Assembly (NCBI GenBank): GCA_043228905.1
Contig: JBHGNT010000020.1
Location: 4,774,001-4,838,000 of the forward strand
DNA from: Azolla caroliniana
Lineage: Eukaryota > Polypodiophyta
Reading direction: 5' to 3'
DNA length: 64,000 nucleotides
The translations under genes were made by a program, and so were the position numbers. Below, in pieces: positions 11,331-21,365 of this stretch. How positions within the stretch are numbered: position 1 is the first letter of the stretch; each line of letters begins with the position of its first letter. Below the pieces are notes generated by a model that had not been told where the DNA came from, made no database searches, and worked only from the letters and a program-made list of their open reading frames with translations.

Positions 11331-12014
11331 ATGGCACATCATTATGCATATATGGCGAAGGTAGCAAATGTGCGTGAGCCGGAAAGCTACGTAGAAGCGG
11401 CCAAGGACACGAATTGGCATGCTACTATGGAGGAAGAGATGAACGCGCTAACAGAGAATGAGACTTGGGACCTGGTTGACGCATCCAAGGGTGTGGGTGT
11501 GAAGCCTATCGGATGCAGGTGGGTGTACAAGATCAAGTACAACGCCGATGGTTCCGTCAACCAATATAAGGCCCGATTGGTGGCAAAGGGCTACACACAT
11601 AAACACGACATCAATTACGATGAGACCTTAGCGCCGGTCGCGAAGATGGCAACTATCCGTGTATTCCTGGCGGTAGTAGCGGCAAAGGGGTGGCACTTAC
11701 ATCAAATGGATGTAATGAACGTGTTCCTACAAGGCGATCTTGAGGAAGAAGTGTACATGGTACAACCCCCCACATTTCTATTTGAACGAAACACCTCGAT
11801 TGTTTTCCAATTGAAGAAGTCGTTGTATGGACTGAAACAAGCCCCGTGTGCCTGGAAAACGAAGATCACGCAAAGGTTGCATAAGATGGGGTTTGCTCCA
11901 TCAAAATCAGAGACTTCACTATTCATTCGGCCGAGTCGAACTAGACCGTTTAGCCTTCTGCTATATGTCGATGATCTAGTCATCGCTAGTGCCGACCTTG
12001 GAGAAATCAACTGA
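11331..12014 (+). pseudogene. Copia reverse transcriptase, N-terminal two thirds
   Basis: Copia RT copies the element RNA into DNA. The visible order is [114 protein letters not shown] and the active site LLYVDDLVIASA. A TGA at 12012 ends the frame. The five bases after it are the target duplication of the inner copia. The rest of the domain continues at 18735. Upstream, 11107-11330 still shows the integrase/RT linker, with stops. Confidence 0.9.
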
Positions 12015-12019
12015 GTAAA

Positions 12020-12294
12020 TGATGAGAAACGCATGGAATATCGCTCAGCCACAACCGAGTAATAAATCACTTCTATAAGAATCAAACACAGAAATGGGAA
12101 GTGGAGAGTACACAAGAAAAATGACACAGGATGTTTACGTGGAAAACCCTAATAGGGAAAAACCACGGGAGCCCACAGACTCCGAACTATCACTATGAAA
12201 AGAAGGGGTACAATTAGAGACTCGGAGGCAACAACCTCAAGCTCTGTTTCCTCGCATAGTGGTGGTTACAACAGAGTATTGCTCTGTATCTCTT

Positions 12295-12339
<45 letters not shown>

Positions 12340-12561
12340 GTCGCTCTCTCTATACAACGGTTACAACAACAATAACAACCATACTAAAGTGATTGCCCTA
12401 AGTCATATTTATACTTATATGAACTTAGGGCTATTTACAAATATAGCTTCAATGGGCTTACTCAGAAACATATTTACAGATATGTCTTCTACATCCGGTT
12501 CTCACCGGGTCTTCTATATCCGGTTCTCAAGATCCCATCCGGAGGGACTGAAATCCCAACA
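12020..12561 (-). repeat. 3' LTR of the inner copia
   Basis: It matches 18196-18729 along its length, including a CT microsatellite that differs in length (about 12297-12334). On the minus strand it starts TGTTGGGATTTCAG and is preceded by the purine-rich GAAGTGGGAGAT. Confidence 0.92.
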
Positions 12562-15116
12562 ATCTCCCACTTCACTCTAGAATGGGATGTTTCGTCAACC
12601 TGATCTGTGTCCGACATGCGTCCAGCTTGTCGGGTGTAAGCACTTTGGTCAGGATGTCTGACCCGTTCTCCTCCGTGTGGATCTTCATTAGCACGAACTC
12701 TCAATCTTCAACTCGCTCCCGGATCCAGTGCTACCTGCATTGGATGTGCTTCGTTCTTGAATGGTAGGCCGCGTTCTTTGCAAGGTGGATGACGCTCTGA
12801 CTATCGCAGTAGAGCCGGTGTTCCTCTTGTTGGATCCCTAGCTCACCAATGAAGTCCTTCATCTAGATTATTTCCTTGCCGGTTTCCAACACTGCCATGT
12901 ACTCCGCTTCCGTGGTTGACAACGCAACCGTCTTCTGCAGCCTCGACTGCCACGAAATAGCTTCCCCAGCATAGGTCATGACATATCTGGATGTAGACTG
13001 GCTGGTATCCGCATTAGCCGACATATCTGAATTCGTGAATCTGTCAAAATGGGGTTTACCGGAGCCGAATTAGAGGCACATGCTTGAGGTGCCTTTCAAA
13101 TACCGGAGTATCCACTTGATCACGTTCCAGTGCTCTCTTCCGAGATTGCTCATGAACCAGCTCACCACTCCGACTGCATATCCGATATTCGGCCGGGTAC
13201 ACACCATTGCGTACATCAAGCTCCCGACAACAGAGGCATATTGTATCTTCATCATATTCTCCGTCTTTGCCTTTGTCCTCGGGCTCTGCTTTCCGGTTAG
13301 CTTGCAGTTTGCTGGAAGTGTCGATCTGACCGGTTTCGCGTCCGACATGTTGAACCGTTGAAGCACCTTCGTCGCATACTTTTCCTGTGACAAACACAAT
13401 AGCTTTTTTGGCCGGTCCCGGATGATGTGCATCCCTAGTATATGTCTTGCCGGACCCAAGTCTTTCATTGAGAAGGTCTGGTTAAGGGCCTTCTTCAACA
13501 TCCGTATCTTGACTTGGTCTCGTTCGACAATCAACATGTCGTCCACGTACAGGAGCAATATTAGGAAATCTCCTCCATCAAATTTCTTCACAAACACGCA
13601 GTGATCGGCCTGCGTCTTGTGGTACCCTTAATCGGTCATGAAGGAGTCAAACTTCTGGTACCATTGCCGGGGAGCTTGCTTCAGTCCGTATAAGCTCTTC
13701 TTCAGCCGGCACACCAGGTGCTCCTCCCGTTTCTTCTCAAATCCTTCCGATTAATGCATGTAGATATCTTCTTCGAAGTCTCCATGTAGGAATGTCGTCT
13801 TGACATCCAGTTGCTCTACCTCGAGGTCCATGCTTGCTGTTATGCCCAAAACCGTCCGGATGGATGTCATCTTTACTACCGGGGCAAAGATCTCATCGAA
13901 ATCCACTCCTTTCTTCTGCAGGAAGCCCTTCACCATGATTCAGGCCTTATACCTTGGTGGATGTCTGGTGTCTCCCGGTTTCAGCTTGTACACACACTTG
14001 TTCCGGAGTGCCCTCTTTCCTTCTCTTTCCTTTCAGCAACTCCACCAATTCGTATGTGTGGTTCTCATGTAGGGAATCCATCTCATCCTGCATGGCACTC
14101 AACCACTTGTGGCTGTGGGTGTCTCCTCTTGCTTCTTCAAAGCTTTCCAGCTCCCCCTCATCGGTTAGCAACACATGCTCTACATCCGGAAATCTTCGGG
14201 GGGCTCTTCTCTCCTAGAGAGGATATCTCCGTCCTTGGTTTCTGACTGCTGGTTCGTCCGTTTGTTCCTCATCCTCATCCGATTTGGGATCTTGTCCGGT
14301 TCCGGTGTCTTCTTCTTCTTCTTCTTCGGTCGGTTCGGTTTCCTGTCCGTATCCGGCCGGTTCATCGAGTGCAATCCGGTTACCGGCTAACATCCGGTTT
14401 TCAACCGGGTATATCCTTTTGTCCTCAGGCTGGTTTTCAATGGATGATCCGGAGTTTGTTACCTTCTTCTCCGACTCCCAGTCATCAATGGTCCTGTCTT
14501 CCATGAAGACTATGTCCCGACTTCGGAACACCTTTTTGTTGACCAGATCCACCCGGTAACCGAAATCATCATCGTTGTATCCAAGGAATATGCATGGTCG
14601 GCACTTCGGATCCAACTTTGCTCTCTTGTCCTTTGCCACATGTAGGTATGCGAGACACCCGAACACCTTTAGATGCCGGTAAGACATCCTTACCGGTCCA
14701 TACTTTCTACGGTGAGTCTCCGTCCAAGGGTACTGAGGGTGATCTGTTTATCACATAGGTCGTCGTCGTCAACACCTCAGCCCAAAACGTCTTGAGTAAC
14801 TTGGCATGTGCGAGCATGCTCCGAATTCTCTCCATTATGGTCCGGTTCATCCTTTTGGCCAACCCGTTTAGTTCCGGCGTCTTCAACACGGTGAATTAAA
14901 GCTGGATTCCCTTTGACCGGCAATACTCCTCGAACTACCCCCGATATTCTCCTCCGTTATCTGCTCGAACCACCTTCAGCTTTCAGCTGGTTTCTCTTTC
15001 CACTCTTGCATGGAGCTCCTTGAAGACGAATAGCACCTGATCCTTCATTTTCAACGGCAAGACCCACAGCTTTCGGTTGTGGTCATCTATGAACATCACG
15101 AAGTACTGCGATCTGG
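12562..15116 (-). pseudogene. Inner copia pol: integrase C-terminal half, RT, RNase H
   Basis: Minus strand, downstream part of the polyprotein. Integrase pieces run from 15116 (FVMFIDDHNRKLWVLPLKM, TPELNGLAKRMNRTIMERI at 14889, KVFGCLAYLHVAKDKRAKLD at 14687). An acidic linker with an EEEEEDTGT stretch follows. RT is at 14174-13070 (SLHENHTYELVELLKGK, KKGVDFDEIFAPVVKMTSIR, QLDVKTTFLHGDFEEDIYMH, LLYVDDMLIVERD). The RNase H half is at 13390-12575 (VGSLMYAMVCTRPNIGYAVG, STTEAEYMAVLE, YCDSQSVIHLAKN, SRTKHI). At least four frameshifts or stops break it. The sequence is of the common TNT1-like copia type and clearly differs from the outer element. Confidence 0.88.
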
Positions 15117-15581
15117 TGTCAAGAATAGTACTAAAACAAAGAGAGAATTGGTACTAGAGAAGGGAAGTACTATTAGTACTAAGACAATGGGATTGCGTAA
15201 GACTCCCGAGAGGGAGGAAAGAGAAGAAAAGAGAAAGAGAGAGATATAGTGAGGACGAGAGAGAGAGAGAGAGAGAGAGAGGGATGACAATAACAAATGA
15301 TATATTATAGGAAGAGTAAGTACAAGATGGCTATGAGGCTTAAGATTGGCGTTGAACCAATTTGGTTCAACATAATGCCTAGTGCCTTCTTTTATAGTGC
15401 TCTTAAGAGTAATCCTGAAGCTTCTAGAATGTTCCCAAGAAATCTGGAATATACATTAATTTCCTATAATAAAACTTAAATGAAAATAACATCCTACGTA
15501 TTACAATAGATGGTATAGTGGTCAAGAGCTCGACCCATATAACATAAGGTCATGGGTTCGAGTCTTGCCATATCATGACAC
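15117..15581 (-). repeat. LTR of the chromovirus-like element
   Basis: 465 bases, TGTCAAGAATAG ... CATGACA in plus view, so the inverted ends are TGTCA/TGACA. It contains a GA microsatellite (about 15255-15282) and an antisense tRNA-like module at its U3 end. Confidence 0.75.
15511..15564 (+). other. tRNA-like module with clear A and B boxes in the LTR
   Basis: TGGTATAGTGG (15511-15521) fits the A box TRGYNNARNGG at every position, and GGGTTCGAGTC (15554-15564) fits the B box. It resembles the front half of plant tRNA-Asp-type genes. The flanks GATGGTA and GCCATATC pair only with a bulge, and the anticodon region has no normal 7-base loop, so a functional tRNA is unlikely. The B-box half recurs at 16589-16642 in the second LTR remnant. 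Confidence 0.6.
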
Positions 15582-16587
15582 TATCTCTTCCTTAAGATGA
15601 CGAGTGGAACGAGTCGGCGCTGATTGCGGACCGGGTTTGTTCGGATACTTTCACTGGAACTTTGCAAGAAGATCCTGAGCATTGGCGACATGCTCGACCA
15701 AGTACGTTCGCTTGGACTATAGCTAAGCCAATCGACCAAATAATAAAGTTTGTTGCGAACAAGTTTGGAATCGAGGACGGCAGCAACTTCATACTCCATG
15801 CCGGATTCCAACTCAAGCGGAGGTGGCGGTGGTGTAACACGATCGGGAATAGTGTTTGCTTTGTAAGCTTCAAGAAGAGAGCTATGGAAAACCGGATGTA
15901 TCTGAAGATGCGGAGGGAGATCAAGGCGGAACGTGACATCATTAACCTTACTAGTAATATGGAAAGGACCGAGTCGTCCATAATCCAACTTGTCGCCCGG
16001 TCGAGTGGTCTTGATGTGACGACGTAAGAGCCATACGTGAGAGATCCATCTGGATTTTGCGTAGCCTCTCGAAATGATCCTCGGCACGAGGATTGGCAGG
16101 TAGCTCTAGGGTGTCGATCACTGACCAGTGAGGATGAGAACCGATGTAAGTGTAAAATGGGGAAACCCTAGTCGAGGAGTGAACAACATTATTATATGCA
16201 AACTCTGCAAAGTGGAGAATCTCGGTCGAATCGTCCTATTGATAACTCAGAAAACATGGGAGATATTGTTCCAACGTTTGGTTTGTTCGTTCTGCCTGCC
16301 CATCGGTCTGGGGATGGTAGTTGGAGGAGAGGTTTCAAGAGACCTTGAGCATCTTGAAGAGATGCTGCCAAAATTTGGAGACGATTTGAGGTCCTCGGTC
16401 ACTGATGATATTGTTTGGGAGGCCATGATGCCGAAATACCTCACGCATGACAAGGGCAGCGGTTTCCTCGCTAGTGATGGCCTTAGTACACGGCACAAAA
16501 TGTGCCATCTTCGTATATCGATCGACGACGGTTAAGATAGCATCGAACCCCTTCGAGACCGGCAGATGGCATTATGTTATATGGGTC
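15582..16587 (-). pseudogene. Integrase core, C-terminus and chromodomain of the gypsy element
   Basis: The minus-strand reading starts at about 16560 within the integrase core (the second catalytic Asp block [32 protein letters not shown] with the Glu). It goes on through FAEFAYNNVVHSSTRVSPF and the C-terminal module KLDYGRLGPFHITSKVND and LPPHLQIHPVFHSSLLE. It ends in a chromodomain-like segment (YEVAAVLDSKLVRNKLYYLV, DWLSYSPSERTW). Chromodomains at the integrase C-terminus are typical of chromoviruses and direct integration to certain chromatin. Two frameshifts are visible (near 16300 and 15690). It is directly followed by the LTR. Confidence 0.85.
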
Positions 16588-16642
16588 AAGAGCTCGACCC
16601 ATATAACATAAGGTCATGGGTTCGAGTCTTGCCATATCATGA

Positions 16643-18170
16643 CATCCGGCATGTGACTTCGTGTCCACTTGACACATCGGTATGCACCAGCTCTAGTGCT
16701 GCATTTCGTCTCATCGGTGGTCTTGACCAGAAGGAGGTGCGATTTTGCTTGCCGGCCAAGCAATCGATGCACTTCTCAAGTTGCACGTCCTTCACTGGAA
16801 TGAGGTTGTCTTTGGCAAGCCTCTTCATCCCCTTCTCACTCATGTGACACAGTCTTTTGTGCCATAGCTCACCGGTAGTGTTGGACGCTACGTTCACTTC
16901 TTCCCGGCGTATCCGGGCATTCATCAAGTACAATGTATTGACCTTCTAGGCTCGAGCCACTATTAAGCTCCCTTTGCAGAATTTCATGACATCGTTCTAG
17001 TTGCTGCCTGTGTAGCCTTCATCATCTAACTGACCGGCTGATATCAGGTTTAGTCGAACCTCCGGAACGTGTCGGACATCCTTCAGTAGCAACTTGCATC
17101 CGGTTGATGTCGTCAACAACACATCTCCTATGCCGATAATTCGGCATGTCCATTCATTTCCCATCCGTACACAACCGTGCTCACCGACTGTGTAGGATGA
17201 GAAGCATTTTCGGTCCGGGGTAAGGTGGAACGATGCTCTGGAATCGACAACCCATGTTGTCTCGTCGATGACAAGGTTCAACTCGCTCTCCTTGGTGATG
17301 AGCATTAGTTCTTCTTCACTTGCTTCGATCGCCGTCGTTCCCTTCCGGTCCGGGCCTCGCAGATCCGAACCGTTTCGGTCCGGTGACTTCTTCGAATTGG
17401 TACTGTCGGTTCTGTTGTCCTTCCTGAAATGCCGATAGTTCTTCTAGAAGTGCCCCGGCTTGCCGCAATAGAAGCAAGTGGGCCTCCCCCTTGACTTTGA
17501 CTGTGTCCTCGACTTTTCCCGGTTCTGGGGACTCCGATTCCTTTGTCTTCCGCGTTCCGATTCGGTAAGGAGGGCTTTGGCGTCGGAGATCACCTCCTTG
17601 TCTTTCCAACGTGCCTCATCATCTAACAAGCTCGACTTGACTCTTGCTAGGGATAGTTGTTTTCCTTCCAGCCCGGTGTTGCCCAACGTGATAACTAACG
17701 TCTCCCAGCTATCTGGGAGAGAACCGAGCAGGAGTAGAGCAAGTACCTCATCGGCGAGAGGTACTTCCAACGAGGTTGCTTGGTGTATCATCCTCGGAAG
17801 GCATTCATGTGCTCCGCCATACTGGAGCCGTCTTGGTACCGGAGCCTCACTAGCTTCCGGAATAACAAAACCCGATTAACAACATTTTTGTTCTGAAACA
17901 TAATGCCCTCCCAGAGCTCATGAGCCTTGCTCTCTTCATTGAAGTTGTTGTACAAGCTCATGTTGATGAAGCACCGGATGTATGCCGTTGTCTTCATGTG
18001 CATCACCTCCCACACCATGGCATTGATCTTGTCCGGTCTCTTGTCCCCGAACTGAACCAGCAACCAAAGATCTTTAACCAACCACCAGCATGTCCCTCAT
18101 CTTCGACTTCCACACTGAGTAGTTGGAGCCAGTGAGCTTGAACATGTCGCCGTAAGATTCCTCCATTTTC
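16643..18170 (-). pseudogene. Inner copia gag, protease and integrase N-terminus
   Basis: Read on the minus strand from MEESYGDMFKLTGSNYSVWK (18170). Gag of the UBN2 type continues with stops and a shift (WLLVQFGDKRPDKINAMVW, YNNFNEESKAHELWEGI, RYQDGSSMAEHMNAF) to a zinc knuckle starting CFYCGKPGHF (17444). The protease block at 17305 reads WVVDSRASFHLTPD: the D-S-G triad has become D-S-R. The GAG-pre-integrase zinc region follows (LWHKRLCHMSEKGMKRLAKD, KCIDCLAGKQNRTSF) up to LVHTDV, where the gypsy element is inserted. The damage rules out function. Confidence 0.88.
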
Positions 18171-18180
18171 TGTGTTGCTT

Positions 18181-18192
18181 GCTCTGATACCA
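18181..18192 (-). other. Primer-binding site of the inner copia
   Basis: The minus strand reads TGGTATCAGAGC three bases after the LTR end, a perfect complement of the 3' end of plant initiator tRNA-Met. Confidence 0.9.
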
Positions 18193-18195
18193 GTT

Positions 18196-18729
18196 TGATG
18201 AGAAACGCACGGAATATCGCTCGGCCACAATCGAGTAATAAATCACTTCTATAAGAATCAAACATAGAAATGGGAAGTGGAGAGTACACAATAAAAATGA
18301 CACAGGATGTTTACGTGGAAAACCCTAATAGGGAGAAACCACGGGAGCCCACAGACTCCGAACTATCACTATGAAGAGAAGGGGTACAATTAGAGACTTA
18401 GAGGCAACAACCTCAAGCTCTGTTTCTTCGCACAGTGGCGGTTACAACAGAGTATCGCTTTGTATCTCTCTCTCCCTCTCCCTCTCCCTCCCTCTCTCTC
18501 TCTCTCTCTCCCTCTCTCTATACAATGGTTACAACAACAATAACTACCATACTAAAGTGATTGCCCTAAGTCATATTTATACTTATATTAACTTAGGGCT
18601 ATTTACAAATATAGCCTCAATGGGCTTACTCAGAAACATATTTACAGATATGTCTTCTACATCCGGTTCTCACCGGGTCTTTTACATCCAGTTCTCAAGA
18701 TCCCATCCGGAGGGACTGAAATCCCAACA
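18196..18729 (-). repeat. 5' LTR of the inner copia
   Basis: 534 bases, collinear with 12020-12561. It contains a CT-rich microsatellite (about 18465-18520) and is flanked by the GTAAA target duplication on its outer side. Confidence 0.92.
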
Positions 18730-18734
18730 GTAAA

Positions 18735-20361
18735 GTCTCAACTTGCAGCATCATTCAAAATGAAGGATCTAGGGTACCTTCATTACTTCCTCGGGATCAA
18801 AGTGATCCGAACCCCTGAAGGCATATTGATCAGCCAACGCCATTACATGTTGAATATGCTCATCAAGTTCGGGATAGTAGAATGTAAGCTCATCTCAACC
18901 CCTTTAGACGGAAATGTGAAGCTTCGCCACGGTTCGGGAATGTCGTGCGACCAGACATAGTTCTGACATATTGTCAGAAGCCTCATTTACTTGACAATCA
19001 CTCGACCAGACCTCAGTTACCCAATCAACTTGATCAGTCAATTCATATCGCAACCAAAGGCCGAACATGTTTACTGCATGCAAAGGATATTCCGATATGT
19101 TAGCGGCACTAAGGAAAGAGTGTTGTTGTATCGGGCAGGAGTAGCTTATGAGTTAATCGGTTACACAAATGTTGATTGGGCCAGAAATGCCAACGATCAC
19201 GACTAAACATCCAAGTTTACGTTTTCTTTGGGAAGCGCTGCAATTGCTTGGAGCAGTAAGAAGCAACCGACAGTAACACTGTTGAGCACTAAGGCCGAGT
19301 ATCGAGGGGCGGTTGTTGCTACGTGTGAAGCCATTTGGCTGAAAAGGCTTTTGAAGGATTTGCACGTAGAGGTGTCCGAGCCAACAATGATATACTGTGA
19401 CAACCTCAGCAACATCCAACTTATGAAGAACCCCGTCTTCCATGCCCGGACAAAGCATATCGAAGTGCACTATCATTTTGTCTACAAACAAGTCCCCTTC
19501 GGAGAAGTCGAACTTCTTCATGTCCCAACTGATCGGCAGGTGGCTCATATCTTCACCAAACCTCTTGGCCTAGACAAGTTGTGGCATTTTTCGAGCATGT
19601 TTGGCCTACAACACCTCGATATGCTGAACTTGAGGGGGAGGAGTGAAGTTGAAAATGAGAGAGACGAAGTCCGAAAAGCCGACCCAGATGAAGAATTCGA
19701 TTTCGGCCCAAATGAAGAAGTTGGAATGTTCAGATCGGCTAAAGAACGAGAATGCATGGACTGATGGAAGAAGATCGGCTAATCGAAGGATAGCGAGATG
19801 TTGGAGGAGTGGCTGAAAAAGAGAGCCGAATCCAGAGCCAACTGAACCAAGGGGAAGTGAAGCCGGCAAGGGCAAGAAAGATGGCAGAGTCAAAAAGGAC
19901 AAAGCCGATCGACTGAAGCCAAGAGCAAGACATAGGCAGATGTGGTCGAGGGCCAGAAAGGGGACGAATCGGAGACAACTGATTCAATTGAAAGTCAAAG
20001 TGAATCAGAAGTAACCGATTCAATTGAAATGTTTGATTTGGAGGAGCCGAATCGACTGGCCAAGCAGACGAGAAGGCAGTTGAAGCCGATGGTGAGACGG
20101 AGGAGCCAACGGGTCTAGGGGCGCCAATACCGTAGTAGCGAGGGAGTTGAGAAGGGCCAAAGCAACAGACAAGCCGACCGTAGAGGTCGAGGTGCACGAA
20201 ACCAAACAAGTCAAAAAGCATCAAATCGCAGGGGCCGTGGGACGCCGAACCAAACTGGAAAAGGAGCACGAGTGAGGCAACATGACGATAGGAGAAGAGG
20301 CTGGAGTGACAAACCAATGGGAATTGACACGGAGGGACCTCAAGTTGAGCTTGAGGGGGAA
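18735..20361 (+). pseudogene. Outer copia RT C-terminus, RNase H and acidic/basic tail
   Basis: The RT of 11331-12019 resumes with MKDLGYLHYFLGIKVIRTPE and continues to RPDLSYPINLISQFI. RNase H follows: RYVSGTKERVLLYRAG, GYTNVDWARN (Asp), [13 protein letters not shown] (Glu), MIYCDNLSNIQLMKNP (Asp), [14 protein letters not shown] and HIFTKPLGLDKLWHF. Stops at 18958, 18964, 18541-independent positions further on and 19204 break it. After RNase H comes a long charged tail rich in Lys, Arg and Glu (19630-20340), out of frame in places, ending at a polypurine tract. The same tail type follows RNase H in the copia at 37850-38060, so it belongs to the family and not to a host gene. Confidence 0.88.
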
Positions 20362-20717
20362 TGTTGAGAGACAAGCTCAATAATGGGCCAATTCGGCTGA
20401 AGAAGCTGAGAACTGAGAACTGAGGGCCGAAGGCCATGAGCTGGGGATTCAGTTGAAGAAGCCGAGAACGCCGAGGGCCGAGGGTCGTGAGCTGAGTAGG
20501 AAGGTTTCCGAAAGGCCGTTGAGGGTCTATATTCCTACTATAGTAAATAGGAATATTGTAGACAAATTTAGTGTCAAGCTCATTTATGAGCATATTTAAG
20601 TACTGACGGTACTTGTGTCAGCCCACTTGTCAAGGGCTTGTATAAAAAGTGCTCATTGAGCACAATGCATGTACAAGGTTTTCATTATTCGAAATAGTTT
20701 TTGTTTACTACTCTCTC
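20362..20717 (+). repeat. First part of the outer copia LTR
   Basis: It begins TGTTGAGAGACAAGCTC right after a polypurine tract, and has a TATA-like TGTATAAAAAG near 20638 followed by GTGCTCATTGAGCAC. It stops at 20717 in a CT-rich stretch where the inverted-LTR element starts. The remainder resumes at 30955. Confidence 0.8.
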
Positions 20718-21211
20718 TGTTGGCTGGCAAGACCAAAGGGCCGGTTAGAGTCTAGAATGTGAAAAGGGTATTAGTTAAGGATAGGGAGTTGCTATAGATA
20801 AATATTATGTTATTTTGAGAAGATAAATATTATGCTATTTTGAGAAGCGGGCGGACGGACCAGAATCGGTATGCCGATTCGGATCCGAACCAGATCGTTG
20901 TCGGCTGCCGATTGGCACCGGTTTGTAACTCAGTCGGAGACCTATAAAAGGACCCAACAAGAATGTAATCAGGGATGGATAATTAATAGAAGCGTTGTTG
21001 TTTTAAGTATTGTTTAGTGTCTATTTGGTTACCGTCCTATACTTAATATCATTAATCTTACGCGTGTGTTACGATCATTAACAATGCCGATTACTAATCG
21101 ATTAAGACCCATTTGATACCATGGTCCATCCATATCTCACCATACCACCCTTTGGGGAAGTGTTCCATAGGGACACCCTATGTTAGGGCTTGTCCAGCCT
21201 AAAGGATAACA
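20718..21211 (+). repeat. Left terminal LTR, inverted relative to the coding strand
   Basis: 494 bases from TGTTGGCTGGCAAGACC to GGATAACA, matching the reverse complement of 30455-30954 along its whole length, including TAACTCAG.CGGAGACCTATAAAA, the ACGCGTGTGTTACGATC block and ACCACCCTTTGG. A normal element would have this LTR on the other strand. Confidence 0.85.
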
Positions 21212-21219
21212 TAGTTTTT

Positions 21220-21336
21220 CCCTGATTACATTCTTGCCGGGTCCTTTTATAGGTCTCTAGCTGAGTTACAAACCGGTGCCAACCGGCAATCGGCAATGAG
21301 CCGGGCCGGACCCGAATCCGCTTCTCAAAATAACAT
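21220..21336 (-). repeat. Partial LTR in the expected orientation
   Basis: On the minus strand it runs from ATGTTATTTTGAGAAGCGG to GTAATCAGGG, equal to the middle of the 30954-30455 LTR. The first 100 bases and the end of the LTR are missing. It is joined through TAGTTTTT-like bases to the inverted LTR, making a palindromic junction. Confidence 0.75.
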
Positions 21337-21365
21337 TTGTACGTCGAATCCATGGTTAGCCCTTT

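Larger units (their letters stand above)
15117..16642 (-). mobile_element. Deleted chromovirus-like gypsy element inside the inner copia
   Basis: The element has one full LTR (15117-15581) and integrase sequence. At the other end there is only the first 50-60 bases of an LTR (16588-16642), identical there to the full LTR. The flanks are TCTGG (15112-15116) and TCCGG (16643-16647), a probable 5-bp target duplication with one transition. Gag, protease, RT and RNase H are missing. It interrupts the inner copia integrase between HTDV and FVMFIDD. Confidence 0.8.
12020..18729 (-). mobile_element. Inner copia element, minus strand, with 5-bp target duplication
   Basis: The ends are LTRs of 542 and 534 bases (plus-strand view TGATGAGAAACGC ... 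ATCCCAACA) flanked by GTAAA at 12015-12019 and 18730-18734. On the minus strand the order is LTR, primer site, gag, protease, integrase, RT, RNase H, LTR, as expected for copia. A deleted gypsy element (15117-16642) sits in its integrase. The two LTRs are very similar, which points to a fairly recent insertion into the outer copia RT. The interior has many stops and frameshifts. Confidence 0.93.

Noticed and set aside
12195-12392. Small Ser/Leu-rich protein in the CT microsatellite
   Set aside because: The reading comes from the (CT)n run inside an LTR and recurs in the other LTR copy with a different length.
15511-15581. A true tRNA gene
   Set aside because: A and B boxes are good, but the acceptor stem pairs poorly, no standard anticodon loop can be drawn, and the sequence lies in an LTR and is partly repeated in the second LTR remnant.
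19739-20593. 284-codon open frame on the minus strand
   Set aside because: It is antisense to the copia RNase H tail and LTR, rich in Leu/Ser/Phe as expected for the complement of a Lys/Glu-rich tail, and has no domain.
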